DNA of 64,000 nucleotides from Jhaorihella thermophila (GTDB taxonomy: Bacteria; Pseudomonadota; Alphaproteobacteria; Rhodobacterales; Rhodobacteraceae): NCBI RefSeq assembly GCF_900108275.1, contig NZ_FNVD01000010.1, forward strand, positions 1 through 64,000, read 5' to 3'. The notes under the pieces were generated by a model. That model worked only from the letters and a program-made list of their open reading frames with translations. It made no database searches and was not told the DNA's origin. Every line of letters starts with the position of its first letter. Within the stretch, counting starts at the first letter, position 1. The position numbers and the translations under genes were made by a program. Positions 16,788-25,884 of the stretch are shown one piece after another.

Positions 16788-18065
16788 ATGCGATACCTGG
16801 CAACCTATGACGTGATGGAGTCGGCGCGCAATTTCAACCAGTGGCTGGGCGCGACGGCTTCCTCCTTTGCCTCTTATCCGGTTTTCGCGATGATGCCGAA
16901 TCCGGCGCTGGACTGGATGGCGGCCTGGGGCCAGGTCACGGAACGGACCTTTCAGCGCATGGTTGCCAAGCCCGACTGGGGCATCCGCACCTTCACCTGC
17001 GAGGACGGCAAGGATCATCTGGTCGAGATCCTGCCGGTGGTGGAACGCCCTTTTGCCGATCTGATCGAGTTTCGCGTGAACGGGCGCAAGCCGATGCCGC
17101 GCAAGGTGCTGCTGGTGGCGCCGATGTCGGGCCACTATGCGACGCTGCTACGCAGCACGGTGAAAAGCCTGATCGTCAACTGCGACGTCTTCGTGACCGA
17201 CTGGCACAACGCCCGCGACATTCCCGTGTCGGCGGGCAAGTTCGACGTCGAAGACTATACCCAGTACCTCGTGGATTTCATGCGCGAACTGGGGCCGGAG
17301 ATCCATGTGATCGCCGTGTGCCAGCCTGCGCCCCTGACGCTGGCGGCGACCGCCTATCTGGCCGAGCTGGACCCCAGGGCGCAGCCGCAGACGCTCACCC
17401 TGATCGGCGGGCCGATCGACCCGGACGCGGCCGCCACCGACGTGACCGATTTCGGCCGCCGGGTGACGATGGGTCAGCTCGAGGAGTTCGCGATCCAGCG
17501 GGTCGGGTTCAAATACAAGGGCGTGGGTCGGCTGGTATATCCGGGCCTCATGCAGCTGGCCGGGTTCATGTCGATGAACGCCGACCGGCATGCCAGCGCC
17601 TTCAACGAACAGATCATGCGCGTGATGCGCGGCGAGGCCTCGGACCACGACGCCCACAACCGGTTCTATGATGAATACCTCGCGGTCATGGACATGACGG
17701 CGGAATTCTACCTGTCCACGGTCGAACGCATCTTCAAGAATCGCGAAATCGCGCGAAACGAATTCGTGGTGAACGGCCACAAGGTGGATATCGGCAAGAT
17801 CACCGATGTCGCGGTCAAGACGGTCGAAGGCGCCAAGGACGACATTTCGGCCCCCGGCCAGTGCGTCGCGGCGCTGGATCTGTGCACCGGCCTGCCCGAC
17901 AGCCTGAAGGCCCACCATGTCGAACCCGGTGCCGGTCACTACGGCATCTTTGCCGGCCGGTCCTGGCGCGACAACATCCGCCCGCTGGTGATCGAATTCA
18001 TGGACAAGAACAGCCGCAAATCACGCAGCCGCAAGCCCGCCAACCGGAACGCGGCAGCCGGCTGA
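16788..18065 (+). CDS. phaZ: Intracellular PHB depolymerase
   Basis: This 425-residue protein is of the PhaZ1 type, beginning MRYLATYDVMESARNFNQWL. The VIAVCQPAPLTLAATAYL box carries the catalytic Cys, and the late GAGHYGIFAGRSWRDNIRP supplies the His. The basic tail (KNSRKSRSRKPANRN) may assist granule association. It has no signal peptide, consistent with mobilising stored polymer in the cytoplasm. The ATG at 16788 is preferred over the overlapping GTG at 16785 because AAGGAGA (16775-16781) is well placed. It is divergent from phaC. Confidence 0.95.
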   Translation: MRYLATYDVMESARNFNQWLGATASSFASYPVFAMMPNPALDWMAAWGQVTERTFQRMVAKPDWGIRTFTCEDGKDHLVEILPVVERPFADLIEFRVNGRKPMPRKVLLVAPMSGHYATLLRSTVKSLIVNCDVFVTDWHNARDIPVSAGKFDVEDYTQYLVDFMRELGPEIHVIAVCQPAPLTLAATAYLAELDPRAQPQTLTLIGGPIDPDAAATDVTDFGRRVTMGQLEEFAIQRVGFKYKGVGRLVYPGLMQLAGFMSMNADRHASAFNEQIMRVMRGEASDHDAHNRFYDEYLAVMDMTAEFYLSTVERIFKNREIARNEFVVNGHKVDIGKITDVAVKTVEGAKDDISAPGQCVAALDLCTGLPDSLKAHHVEPGAGHYGIFAGRSWRDNIRPLVIEFMDKNSRKSRSRKPANRNAAAG

Positions 18066-18204
18066 GGCGCGTGGCCCTCACTCGGTCATGCCCAGAGCCT
18101 CGGTTCGTTGAGCGCCTGAGCCTCGCCCCGGACCCGTCTGCCCCCCGCCAGAGCGGCACCGGGGCATAGATCATCGAACACCGCCCGAAGCTGGCCGGGC
18201 GGGC

Positions 18205-18918
18205 TCATCGGGGCGGCCGGTCCCCGCCATCCAGCCACGCGCGCAGCTCTTGGGTGACGGCTTCGGGTTGTTCCAGCGTCGGCAGGTGTCCAGCTTCCGG
18301 CACGATCACCAGCCGCGCGTTCGGCATCAGCGCCGCCATGGCCTCGTGCCGCTTCACCGGGGTCAGCCCGTCATGTTCCCCGCACAGGATCAGAGTCGGC
18401 CCCCGATAGCGACGCAGAACATCCTGCTGGTCCACGCGCCGCTGCAACGCGCGGGATTGCCGGACGAACAGTTCCGCCCCCAGATCCTGCGCCATCTCGT
18501 ACATGAACCGCAGCAGGGTCATCCGTTCGGGCCCCGGCGCCAGAAAGGCGGGCTTCAACGACTCTTCCATCGCGATATCCAGCCGCCCGGCCCTGGCCTG
18601 AGCGATCCAGGGCTCGCGCATCGCGGCGATCTGCGGCGTTTCGCCCAGGGGATCGGTATCCATCAGGCAAAGCCGCACCACCCGTTCGGGGACGCGCCGC
18701 AGAATCTCCATGGCCACGATCCCGCCCATGCTGAGCCCCGCCAGCGCGAACCGCGCCGGCAGCTGGTCCAAAAGGCCCTCGGCGATCTCTTCGATCGTAT
18801 CGCCCCTTGTGATCGGCGCGACCATGACCGCGTGATCGCGTGACAGCGCATTGATCTGCGGCCAGAACAGACGAGCGTCACACATCATGCCCGGCAGCAG
18901 AACCAGAGGCTCGGTCAT
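18205..18918 (-). CDS. Alpha/beta hydrolase
   Basis: This 237-residue hydrolase begins MTEPLVLLPGMMCDARLFWP. It has the nucleophile elbow AGLSMGGIVAMEI (Ser about residue 66), the acidic residue in ILCGEHDGLTPV and the catalytic His in VPEAGHLPTLEQP. Substrate is not predictable; similar proteins are annotated as esterases or lactonases. Its ATG overlaps the stop of the upstream hydrolase by four bases (18915-18918), so it is the last gene of a three-hydrolase operon. Confidence 0.83.
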   Translation of the reverse strand: MTEPLVLLPGMMCDARLFWPQINALSRDHAVMVAPITRGDTIEEIAEGLLDQLPARFALAGLSMGGIVAMEILRRVPERVVRLCLMDTDPLGETPQIAAMREPWIAQARAGRLDIAMEESLKPAFLAPGPERMTLLRFMYEMAQDLGAELFVRQSRALQRRVDQQDVLRRYRGPTLILCGEHDGLTPVKRHEAMAALMPNARLVIVPEAGHLPTLEQPEAVTQELRAWLDGGDRPPR

Positions 18919-19907
18919 TTCACGCCCACCCTTTCCAGCCAGTCCAGAATGTCCCGCACGGTCGCGTCGGTCTGCCCCGGCGACTGGATGTCCCCGGCAA
19001 TGACATGGGCGTTCGGGTCGTCCTGTGGCCCCATTTCGACGGCCTGTATCGCCACCGGTCCACCCCAGCGCGCCGCAACGGCGCGGGTGATGTCGGGGCG
19101 AACCACCTTGTCGGCGTCCGACAACCTGAACAGCGCCGGTATCGTCACGCCTGAAACATCCAGATCCACGACCCGTTCGACCAGCGCCGCCATCGGAAGC
19201 AGCGCCACCGTGGGATAGGAGGTGGTCCAGAATCGACCATGGGCCGCGTTGCGCGGCGCAAAGGAATAGGTTTCCCCCACCACCTTCGGCAGCCACCAGC
19301 GCGCCGCCGGCAGGGTCAGGGCAAAGGCCGCCGGATCGTTGATCCCGAAATTGGGAGAGATGAACACCATCGCCGCCACGTCGCGCGACAGCTCCGGATC
19401 CACTGCGGCCGCGGTTGCCAAAGTGCCCCCGGTAGAGGTCGAAATCACCACCACCCGTTCGCCCACGGCGCGGGCGGCCGCCAGCCCCTCGGCCACGTCC
19501 AGCATCCAGTCATGCGCCGCGGGTTCGGCCATTGCCGTCCCGCCCCGGCCATGTCCGGCCAGCCGCTCGAACACCAGATTTGCGCCCAGCGCCTCGGCCA
19601 CGCGGTCGGGCACGGGGCGGATCTCTTCGGAGGTGGCGGAAAAACCGTGCAGATACAGAACCGACCAGGGGGTCCGGCGCTCCTCGAAGCCGGGGCGCCA
19701 GATCACGCGTTTTTCGACGCCGGGCGTGATGTCGTCATGTCGCGCCTCGACGCTTTCGAAATAGACCTGCACGCCTTCTCCGAACTTGCGTGGATCGAAC
19801 CGCGCATTCAGCTCCACCGGCTCGTAGGGCCCGAACCACCAGAGCGCCCCGCCCAGCAGAATCAGCACCAGAACCAGCCGCCCCAGGAACCGCCCCAGAG
19901 CGCGCAT
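18915..19907 (-). CDS. Membrane-anchored alpha/beta hydrolase
   Basis: This 330-residue protein has an N-terminal uncleaved-looking membrane segment (GRFLGRLVLVLILLGGALWW), followed by a hydrolase domain with VLYLHGFSAT and ERLAGHGRG. The nucleophile elbow is VISTSTGGTLAT, where the first Gly of GxSxG is replaced by Ser; NAHVIAGD may hold the catalytic His. Such a variant elbow is unusual but known among hydrolases. The domain probably sits on the periplasmic side. It overlaps both neighbours, by four bases downstream and one base upstream. Confidence 0.8.
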   Translation of the reverse strand: MRALGRFLGRLVLVLILLGGALWWFGPYEPVELNARFDPRKFGEGVQVYFESVEARHDDITPGVEKRVIWRPGFEERRTPWSVLYLHGFSATSEEIRPVPDRVAEALGANLVFERLAGHGRGGTAMAEPAAHDWMLDVAEGLAAARAVGERVVVISTSTGGTLATAAAVDPELSRDVAAMVFISPNFGINDPAAFALTLPAARWWLPKVVGETYSFAPRNAAHGRFWTTSYPTVALLPMAALVERVVDLDVSGVTIPALFRLSDADKVVRPDITRAVAARWGGPVAIQAVEMGPQDDPNAHVIAGDIQSPGQTDATVRDILDWLERVGVK

Positions 19908-20656
19908 CACGCCTCTCCCAGAACGTCGAGAATGGCGTTCTCGATGATCCCCAGGCACGGCCCGTCGGAGAACCGGTGATCGGCGTCCTTCACCAGCGTC
20001 AGCCGCATGTCCGGGCAGTCCGCGTGATCCAGCAGTCGCAGCGCGGTTTCGGTCGATACCGCCGTATCGGCCGTCCCCTGCAGGCATCGGACCGGAAACG
20101 GCAGCGCCAGCGGCGTTCGCAGCACCAGATGCGCGCGTCCGCTTTCGATCATGCGCATGGTGACGATGTAGGGCTCCATGTAGTCGGACGGCAGCTCGAT
20201 CCGCCCGTGTTCGAGCAACCGGCGCTTCTGCTCCTCGCTGAAACGCGCCCAATACCCGTCCTCGGTGAAATCGGGCGCCGCGGCTATGGTCACCATCCCC
20301 GCGATCCGCTGGGGCACCGCCCGCGCCAGCAGCAGCGCCTGCCAGCCGCCCATGGACGACCCCACCGGCACGATCGGCCCCTCTGTCAGCGCCGTTACCG
20401 CGGCGAGCGTATCCTCGTGCCAGTCGCCGATGCAGCCTTCCTCGAACCGGCCGCTGCTTTCGCCATGGCCGGAATAGTCGAACCGCAGATAGGCCCGCCC
20501 GTGCGCGCGCGCCCAAGCCTCCAGATGCACCGCCTTGGTGCCCTCCATGTCCGATTTCAGACCGCCCAGGAACACGATCCACGGCCCCTTGCCCTCGGTC
20601 CTGTGATAGGCCAGCCGCCGCCCCTGCGGTGTGTCCAGAAATGTCGTCGCCGCCAT
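19907..20656 (-). CDS. Alpha/beta hydrolase (ABHD10-like)
   Basis: This 249-residue first gene of the hydrolase trio has IVFLGGLKSDMEGTKA, LRFDYSGHGESSGRFEEG and a nucleophile elbow VGSSMGGWQALLLA (Ser about residue 99). LQGTADTAVS and VKDADHRFS complete the triad. The DYSGHGESSG and KSDMEGTKA patterns resemble ABHD10-type thioesterase/acyl hydrolases. It is cytoplasmic by absence of a signal. Its stop shares one base with the start of the next hydrolase. Confidence 0.82.
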   Translation of the reverse strand: MAATTFLDTPQGRRLAYHRTEGKGPWIVFLGGLKSDMEGTKAVHLEAWARAHGRAYLRFDYSGHGESSGRFEEGCIGDWHEDTLAAVTALTEGPIVPVGSSMGGWQALLLARAVPQRIAGMVTIAAAPDFTEDGYWARFSEEQKRRLLEHGRIELPSDYMEPYIVTMRMIESGRAHLVLRTPLALPFPVRCLQGTADTAVSTETALRLLDHADCPDMRLTLVKDADHRFSDGPCLGIIENAILDVLGEA

Positions 20657-20787
20657 GCGTTCCCCCGTCGCGCCGCCCCGGTCACTGCCCCCGGTTGCTG
20701 GCGCCCATCATGCACGACATGCCCGGTTGCGCAATGCGCCCGCCGCGAATCCGTGCCGGGCACGGGTCCGCGGCCGGGCCGGTGCCC

Positions 20788-22080
20788 TTAGAGGGGTTGC
20801 TTTGTGTAATCCACCTCGTCGGGATAGAAGCCTTCCTCGATGCTCGTGGTGTGCTTGACGTTCAGCCGGCCGCCCTCGACCCGGCTGATATACTGCACGC
20901 CGAACACCTGGTGGGTCTTGCCGTTGAATACCTTGGGCCCCTGCGGGTGCTCGAACGATTCCGGCATGTCCGTCATCGCCTCCACCGCCTCGATCAGCGC
21001 GGCGCGATCCTGCGGGCCGCGATAGCCGGCGGCCTCCATGCCCTTCTTGATGACATAAAGCGTCTCCCAGCAGCCGAACATGTGCGCATAGGTCGAGACG
21101 TCCTTGGGATCGCTCACCGAGGCGCCGTTCTCGTCCACCCCCACGGCGGCGCGATAGGCCTTGTCGAACTCGGTCTGGTCGGGTTGGGCATAGCGCGGGT
21201 GGCCCTCCCAGAAGTAGGTGCCTTCAAGGAATTCCAGGCCGGGGCTGCGGATATCCACCGCCTCCAGACTGTCGATGAAGCCAAAGATTTCGGGGCGGCT
21301 GGGTCCGAAGAATTCACCCATTTCCTTGACGAAGGTCAGCACCGCCGGGCCGACCATGACGTGATAGAGCACCTCCGTTTCGCGCGGGATCTTGGGGAAA
21401 TACCGGGTAAAGCTCGTCTCGGTCGGCGGAATGGCGATGTGTTCCAGCACCTCGCCGCCGGCCGCCTTCATCGCCGCGGTGAAGAAATCGCGGTGATCGT
21501 GGCCAAAGGCGAAGTCGGGAAAGATCATCGTCACCTTCTTGCCGAGGTTTTCCTTGACGAAGGGCGCCATCGCCAGGACCTGGCTTTTGACGTCGGTGAT
21601 GCCGGGCTGCAGCGTGTAACGGTTCAGCATGCCCGACGCGACATGGTGGCCTTCGGACACCACGAAATAGGGCAGCTTCAGCTCGCCCGCGCGTGGGGAC
21701 GATCCGATCACCACATGGGAAAACAGCGTGCCGAAGCCCACGTCGCATTTGTGCTGGGTGGCGAATTTCTCCACCACCTCGGCGCCGCGCTTGGGGTCGG
21801 TGCCGTCATCCTCGGCCACGATCTCGACCATGCGGCCGTTGATGCCGCCGGCGTCGTTGATCCTTTTCACCGCCGCCATGGTGGTACGGTCATACCAGCG
21901 CCCATAGGCCGCGCCGATGCCTGTGCGGTGCACCTGAAAGCCGATGCGGATCGGCTCGGCGCTCTGCGCGCCGGCATAGCGCGCCCAGAGCGGCAGAGTC
22001 GTCGCGGCGGCCGCGCCGCCCAGCGTCTTCAGTGCCCCGCGACGGGTCGTCCGGGCAGGTTTTCGGGTCTGATCGGTCAT
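20788..22080 (-). CDS. Tat-exported ABC-transporter substrate-binding protein
   Basis: This 430-residue branched-chain amino-acid/urea-type (type I) binding protein has a twin-arginine signal (ARTTRRGALKTLGG, cleavage near AGAQS) at the N-terminus, so it is exported folded. The mature part shows IRIGFQVHRTGIGAAYGRW, INDAGGINGRMVEIV and VGFGTLFSHVVIGSSP. The start at 22080 is supported by GGGGGA upstream and by the signal peptide; an ORF extension to 22179 is not. No permease or ATPase genes adjoin it. The neighbouring hydantoinase-like genes hint at an amide or hydantoin-related ligand, but this is speculative. Confidence 0.85.
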   Translation of the reverse strand: MTDQTRKPARTTRRGALKTLGGAAAATTLPLWARYAGAQSAEPIRIGFQVHRTGIGAAYGRWYDRTTMAAVKRINDAGGINGRMVEIVAEDDGTDPKRGAEVVEKFATQHKCDVGFGTLFSHVVIGSSPRAGELKLPYFVVSEGHHVASGMLNRYTLQPGITDVKSQVLAMAPFVKENLGKKVTMIFPDFAFGHDHRDFFTAAMKAAGGEVLEHIAIPPTETSFTRYFPKIPRETEVLYHVMVGPAVLTFVKEMGEFFGPSRPEIFGFIDSLEAVDIRSPGLEFLEGTYFWEGHPRYAQPDQTEFDKAYRAAVGVDENGASVSDPKDVSTYAHMFGCWETLYVIKKGMEAAGYRGPQDRAALIEAVEAMTDMPESFEHPQGPKVFNGKTHQVFGVQYISRVEGGRLNVKHTTSIEEGFYPDEVDYTKQPL

Positions 22081-22200
22081 TGGAGTATCCCCCATGCTGG
22101 CAGGTTGATCGGGTCGCATTTCTGACCTCATTGGTCGCAAGTGTGCTAATCCGTCCGGGTCTTGTCCAGTCGATTGCATGATCTCTCGGTCCTTCCGCTG

Positions 22201-23595
22201 TCACAACCCGCGTGGCGAGGCAAGCAGCCAGAGGCCGAACAACGTGTAGAAAATCATGAAGATCGCCAGCGGCGCCTGACTCAACGCCGCGCGGCGGCCG
22301 GGGCCCAGGGCGCGCACCGCGACCGCGTGGGCCAGCAGCACGGCGATGACATGGCCCAGGACTACCGCGCCGGCCATGCTCAGCCAGATCACCCGCATCG
22401 ACCCCAGCGTATTGAAGAACCCCGTCGTGACATAGACCTTCCCCAGCCCCAGCAGATCGTCCCCCCGGCCCAGCGGATCGGTGGCGGCCAGCAGCGCATA
22501 TTGGCCGTCCACCATGAAGCTGGTCAGGTAATGCGCCACATGATAGCCCAGCGCGATCGGCAAGAGCGTCGGGGCAAAGAGACGAAAGCCGTCGCCCGGC
22601 CCCATCTCGCTGCGCGCCAGCCGCAGCCCCGCCCAGACGGTCAGGGCAAAGGCCGCCACCAGTCCGGCATTGGCAACCAAAAGACCGGCCAGATTCGGCA
22701 GCACGACGGCGGAACGGCCGGGAAACTCCAACGGGTTCAGCCCCAGAACGGAAAACCACCAGAAGGTTTCGTTCAGCCCGTCAAAGCTGCCGGTGGCCAG
22801 CATCATGACCATAAGCACCGACAGCCCCGGCAGTGGCGCGCGCGCGGCGAATATCCTCCAGCCGGGCACGCCCGCGCGGAGCCGCCCGCCCCGTCGTCCC
22901 AAGATCGCGACCCGGGCGTAGATGCCGAGAAACACCGTGAACGCCTCGGCCCGGCGCAGCCAGCGCGGGCCGAAGGCCAGCGTGGCGGCAAAGGTAAAGA
23001 CCCAGTAGCCCCAGACGACCGCCGCCAGCCGGCGCGGGTCCGCCGGCGCAGGATCGACCAGCAGGAATGCGGCAAACCCCAACCACGTCGCGATCGCGAC
23101 GGCATGGCCAAGCCGCGGCGACAGCCGCAGGGCCGCGCGCGCGCCTGTAATTTCGCGCGTCACCGCCACCGGCCCGGTCCAGGGGTTCACCCAGGCCCAG
23201 AGGTTGCCGAAAAGCCCCTGAAGCGTGACCAGCCCAACCCAGAACAGCGTCCAGACGCTCAGCGGCAGCAGGTTCTTCTGCGGATCGGTCGGACCTACGG
23301 CTCCGATCCCGACCAGCGCCACGAGCACCAGAAAGGACAGGCAGCTGACCACGACGCGCCCCGGCAGACGCGGCAGGCGCGGGCCGGCCAACGGACGGAA
23401 CAGGCCCAGCGTGACCCGATCCGGCAGCACCGTCAGCAGCAGCACGGTCAGCGCCACTGCCCCTGCGCCGGCCCCGACATAGAGATCGGTCGGCAAGAGC
23501 AGAACCAGCCCGCCTTCGGAGGCATGGGCATGGGCAGCTCCGGTCGAAGCCGCCAAGGCCAGCGAGGCCAGGATCAGGCGCAGGGAACATGTCAT
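22201..23595 (-). CDS. Polytopic membrane protein of unknown function
   Basis: This 464-residue protein has a signal-like N-terminus (LRLILASLALAASTGAAHA) followed by about ten hydrophobic segments. A conserved-looking Trp-rich stretch, GLFGNLWAWVNPWTGP, and GYHVAHYLTSFMVDGQYALL, with possible His ligands in a membrane, are its most distinctive parts. It resembles proteins sometimes labelled fenitrothion hydrolase, but I would not assign that activity. It lies between the Tat-exported binding protein and hyuA. The start at 23595 (ATG) is chosen because the signal segment begins there. Confidence 0.72.
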   Translation of the reverse strand: MTCSLRLILASLALAASTGAAHAHASEGGLVLLLPTDLYVGAGAGAVALTVLLLTVLPDRVTLGLFRPLAGPRLPRLPGRVVVSCLSFLVLVALVGIGAVGPTDPQKNLLPLSVWTLFWVGLVTLQGLFGNLWAWVNPWTGPVAVTREITGARAALRLSPRLGHAVAIATWLGFAAFLLVDPAPADPRRLAAVVWGYWVFTFAATLAFGPRWLRRAEAFTVFLGIYARVAILGRRGGRLRAGVPGWRIFAARAPLPGLSVLMVMMLATGSFDGLNETFWWFSVLGLNPLEFPGRSAVVLPNLAGLLVANAGLVAAFALTVWAGLRLARSEMGPGDGFRLFAPTLLPIALGYHVAHYLTSFMVDGQYALLAATDPLGRGDDLLGLGKVYVTTGFFNTLGSMRVIWLSMAGAVVLGHVIAVLLAHAVAVRALGPGRRAALSQAPLAIFMIFYTLFGLWLLASPRGL

Positions 23596-23714
23596 CGCCC
23601 CGATGATACCCAGGCGGCTCGCCCGGACAAGCCGCAAATCCGCGCAGCGCCACGTTGACAAGCCCATGAAACGCAAGGAAACCTTTTGCATACGAACAAG
23701 TTTCGGGGAGGGTC

Positions 23715-25775
23715 ATGACAGATCAGACTTCCGGCGCAGTGGCCGGCGTGGATGTCGGCGGCACATTCACCGACCTTCTCGAACTCGACCAAAGGTCGGG
23801 CCGCGTCCGCCTGGCCAAGGTGCCCAGCACGCTCGAGAACCAGGCCTTTGGCGTGATGGACGCGCTGCGGGCCGCCGACTGCGATCTGGCCGCGCTGGAT
23901 CTGATCGTGCATGGCACCACCACCACGACCAATGCCGTTCTGGAACGCAAACTGGCGAAAACCGGCCTGATTACCACGCAGGGCTTTCGCGACGTGCTGG
24001 AACTGGGCCGGCGCACGCGGCCCCGGCCCTACGGGATGAAGGGCTCCTTCACCCCGCTGATCCCGCGCGATCTGCGGCTGGAGGTGCCCGAACGGATGGA
24101 CAGCGACGGGCAGGTGGTGGTGCCGCTGGACGAGGCCGCCCTGCGCGCCGCCGGCGAACGCCTGCTGGCGCAGGGCTGCGAGGCGGTGGTGGTGCATTTC
24201 CTTCACGCCTATGCCAATCCCGCGCATGAGGTGCGCGCGGCCGAGATCCTGCGCGAGATCTGGCCCAACGATCACATCACGATGGGTCACGCGCTGCTGT
24301 CGGAAAGCCGCGAATTCGAACGCGGCGTGACGGCCGCGGCGAACGCGGCGGTGCAGCCGCTGCTGGACCGCTATATCCGGCGGCTGGTGCGGGAACTGGA
24401 ACGCGGCGGCTATCGCGGCGACGTCCTGGTGATGAACGGCAATGGGGGCATGGTGTCCTCGTCGCGGGTGGCGCTGGAGGCGGCCAAGACGGTGATGTCC
24501 GGCCCCGCCTCGGGCGTGATGGCGGCGGCCTATACCGGGCGCCGGGCAAGGCAGGAGAACCTGATCACCTACGACATGGGCGGCACGTCAACCGATGTGG
24601 CGCTGATCCGGGGCGCGGAGCCCACCGTGTCGAACGAGATCGAGATCGAATACGCCATGCCGATCCATGTGCCGATGGTGGACGTGCGAACCGTGGGCGC
24701 GGGCGGCGGGTCGATCGCGCGGGTCGATGCTTCGGGGCTGCTGGAGGTGGGGCCCGAGAGCGCCGGAGCCGATCCGGGGCCGATCTGCTATGGGCGCGGC
24801 GGCATGCGACCGACGATTTCCGACGCAAACCTGATCCTGGGCCGGCTGGACCCGTCGCGACTGAACGCGGTTGAGGGCGGGGTCACGGTGGAGGCCGTGA
24901 AGGAAATCTTTGCCCGCGAGCTGGGCGCGCCTCTGGGGCTGGACGCGGTGGGGGCGGCCGAGGCGGTGATCCGGGTCGCCAACATGAAGATGGCGGGCGC
25001 GATCCGCATGGTGTCGATCTCGTTGGGTGCGGATCCGCGCGACTTTGCCCTGTTCGCCTTTGGCGGGGCCGGGCCGCTGCATGCCTGCGCGCTGGCACGC
25101 GAGCTGGGCATTCCGCATGTGCTGGTGCCCGCACGCCCGGGCATCACCAACGCGATCGGCTGCGTTGTGGCCGATCTGCGGCACGATTTCGTCACCACGA
25201 TCAACACCCCGCTGGATCAACTGGATCCGGACCGGCTGCATGCCGTCTTTTCCGCACAGACCGCCGAGGGCGAGGCGCTGATCGCCAGGGAACGGGTTGA
25301 GATCCGCGACATCCGCCATATTTACAGCGTGGACATGCAGTTCGTGGGCCAGACCCATCTGCTGCGCGTGCCGCTGGAGCGGCCGGACGTGGACCTTGCC
25401 ACGCTGCGGCGGCTGTTCGAGGCGGCCTATTTCAACCGGTTCCGGGTTGAGCTGTCGGACATTCGCGCGAATGTGGTGAACGTGAACTGTTCGGTGATTG
25501 GAGCAAGGGCGGAGCTGGACCTGTCGGCGCTGATCGACCCGACCGGGCGCAAGGCGACGCTGGAAGAGGCGTGGATCGAAACACGACCAGTTCATTTCGA
25601 CGGCGGCTGGCGGGATGTGCCGGTCTATTGGCGCGATCACCTGCCCGAACGCTTCGTGCTGGACGGCCCGGCGATCGCGCAGCAGATGGATACGACGGTG
25701 TTGATCGCGCCGGGTGACGTGGCGCACGGGGATGGGGATGGGAACATCCTGATCGAGATCGGAGGTGCGGCATGA
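23715..25775 (+). CDS. Hydantoinase/5-oxoprolinase subunit A
   Basis: This 686-residue protein opens with AGVDVGGTFTDLLELD, the ASKHA-type ATP-binding phosphate loop of HyuA, and has YDMGGTSTDVALI (about residue 286) and FAFGGAGPLHACALARELG (about 450). HyuA and HyuB form an ATP-dependent hydrolase acting on hydantoins, 5-oxoproline or related lactams; acetone carboxylase subunits are also related. The ATG at 23715 follows GGGGAGGG. The partner subunit follows after a 109-base gap that holds a dispersed element. Confidence 0.92.
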   Translation: MTDQTSGAVAGVDVGGTFTDLLELDQRSGRVRLAKVPSTLENQAFGVMDALRAADCDLAALDLIVHGTTTTTNAVLERKLAKTGLITTQGFRDVLELGRRTRPRPYGMKGSFTPLIPRDLRLEVPERMDSDGQVVVPLDEAALRAAGERLLAQGCEAVVVHFLHAYANPAHEVRAAEILREIWPNDHITMGHALLSESREFERGVTAAANAAVQPLLDRYIRRLVRELERGGYRGDVLVMNGNGGMVSSSRVALEAAKTVMSGPASGVMAAAYTGRRARQENLITYDMGGTSTDVALIRGAEPTVSNEIEIEYAMPIHVPMVDVRTVGAGGGSIARVDASGLLEVGPESAGADPGPICYGRGGMRPTISDANLILGRLDPSRLNAVEGGVTVEAVKEIFARELGAPLGLDAVGAAEAVIRVANMKMAGAIRMVSISLGADPRDFALFAFGGAGPLHACALARELGIPHVLVPARPGITNAIGCVVADLRHDFVTTINTPLDQLDPDRLHAVFSAQTAEGEALIARERVEIRDIRHIYSVDMQFVGQTHLLRVPLERPDVDLATLRRLFEAAYFNRFRVELSDIRANVVNVNCSVIGARAELDLSALIDPTGRKATLEEAWIETRPVHFDGGWRDVPVYWRDHLPERFVLDGPAIAQQMDTTVLIAPGDVAHGDGDGNILIEIGGAA

Positions 25776-25790
25776 TGGCCTGGCGCATCA

Positions 25791-25855
25791 GGGGGGCGCT
25801 GCCCCCCTCGGCCCTGACGGGCCTCACCCCCCGGAGTATTTTCGGCAAGATGAAG
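25791..25855 (+). repeat. Dispersed stem-loop/GAGTATTT element, copy 3
   Basis: A perfect hairpin GGGGGGC-GCT-GCCCCCC (25791-25807) is followed by CCGGAGTATTT (25831-25841), then TCG and GCAAGATGAAG (ending 25855). It fills the gap between hyuA and hyuB. Its ATG (25850) opens a 12-codon frame whose TGA overlaps the hyuB ATG at 25885. Confidence 0.8.
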
Positions 25856-25884
25856 GAGCAGGGGGTTCGCGGGGAGGAGAGGGC

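Noticed and set aside
22201-23595. Fenitrothion hydrolase
   Set aside because: The label comes from weak resemblance to database names; no catalytic evidence is visible.
22162-23658. A 498-residue plus-strand frame, rich in Gln, Arg and Pro, opposite the membrane protein
   Set aside because: Its composition is typical of an antisense shadow, and the minus-strand frame encodes a coherent membrane protein with a signal peptide.
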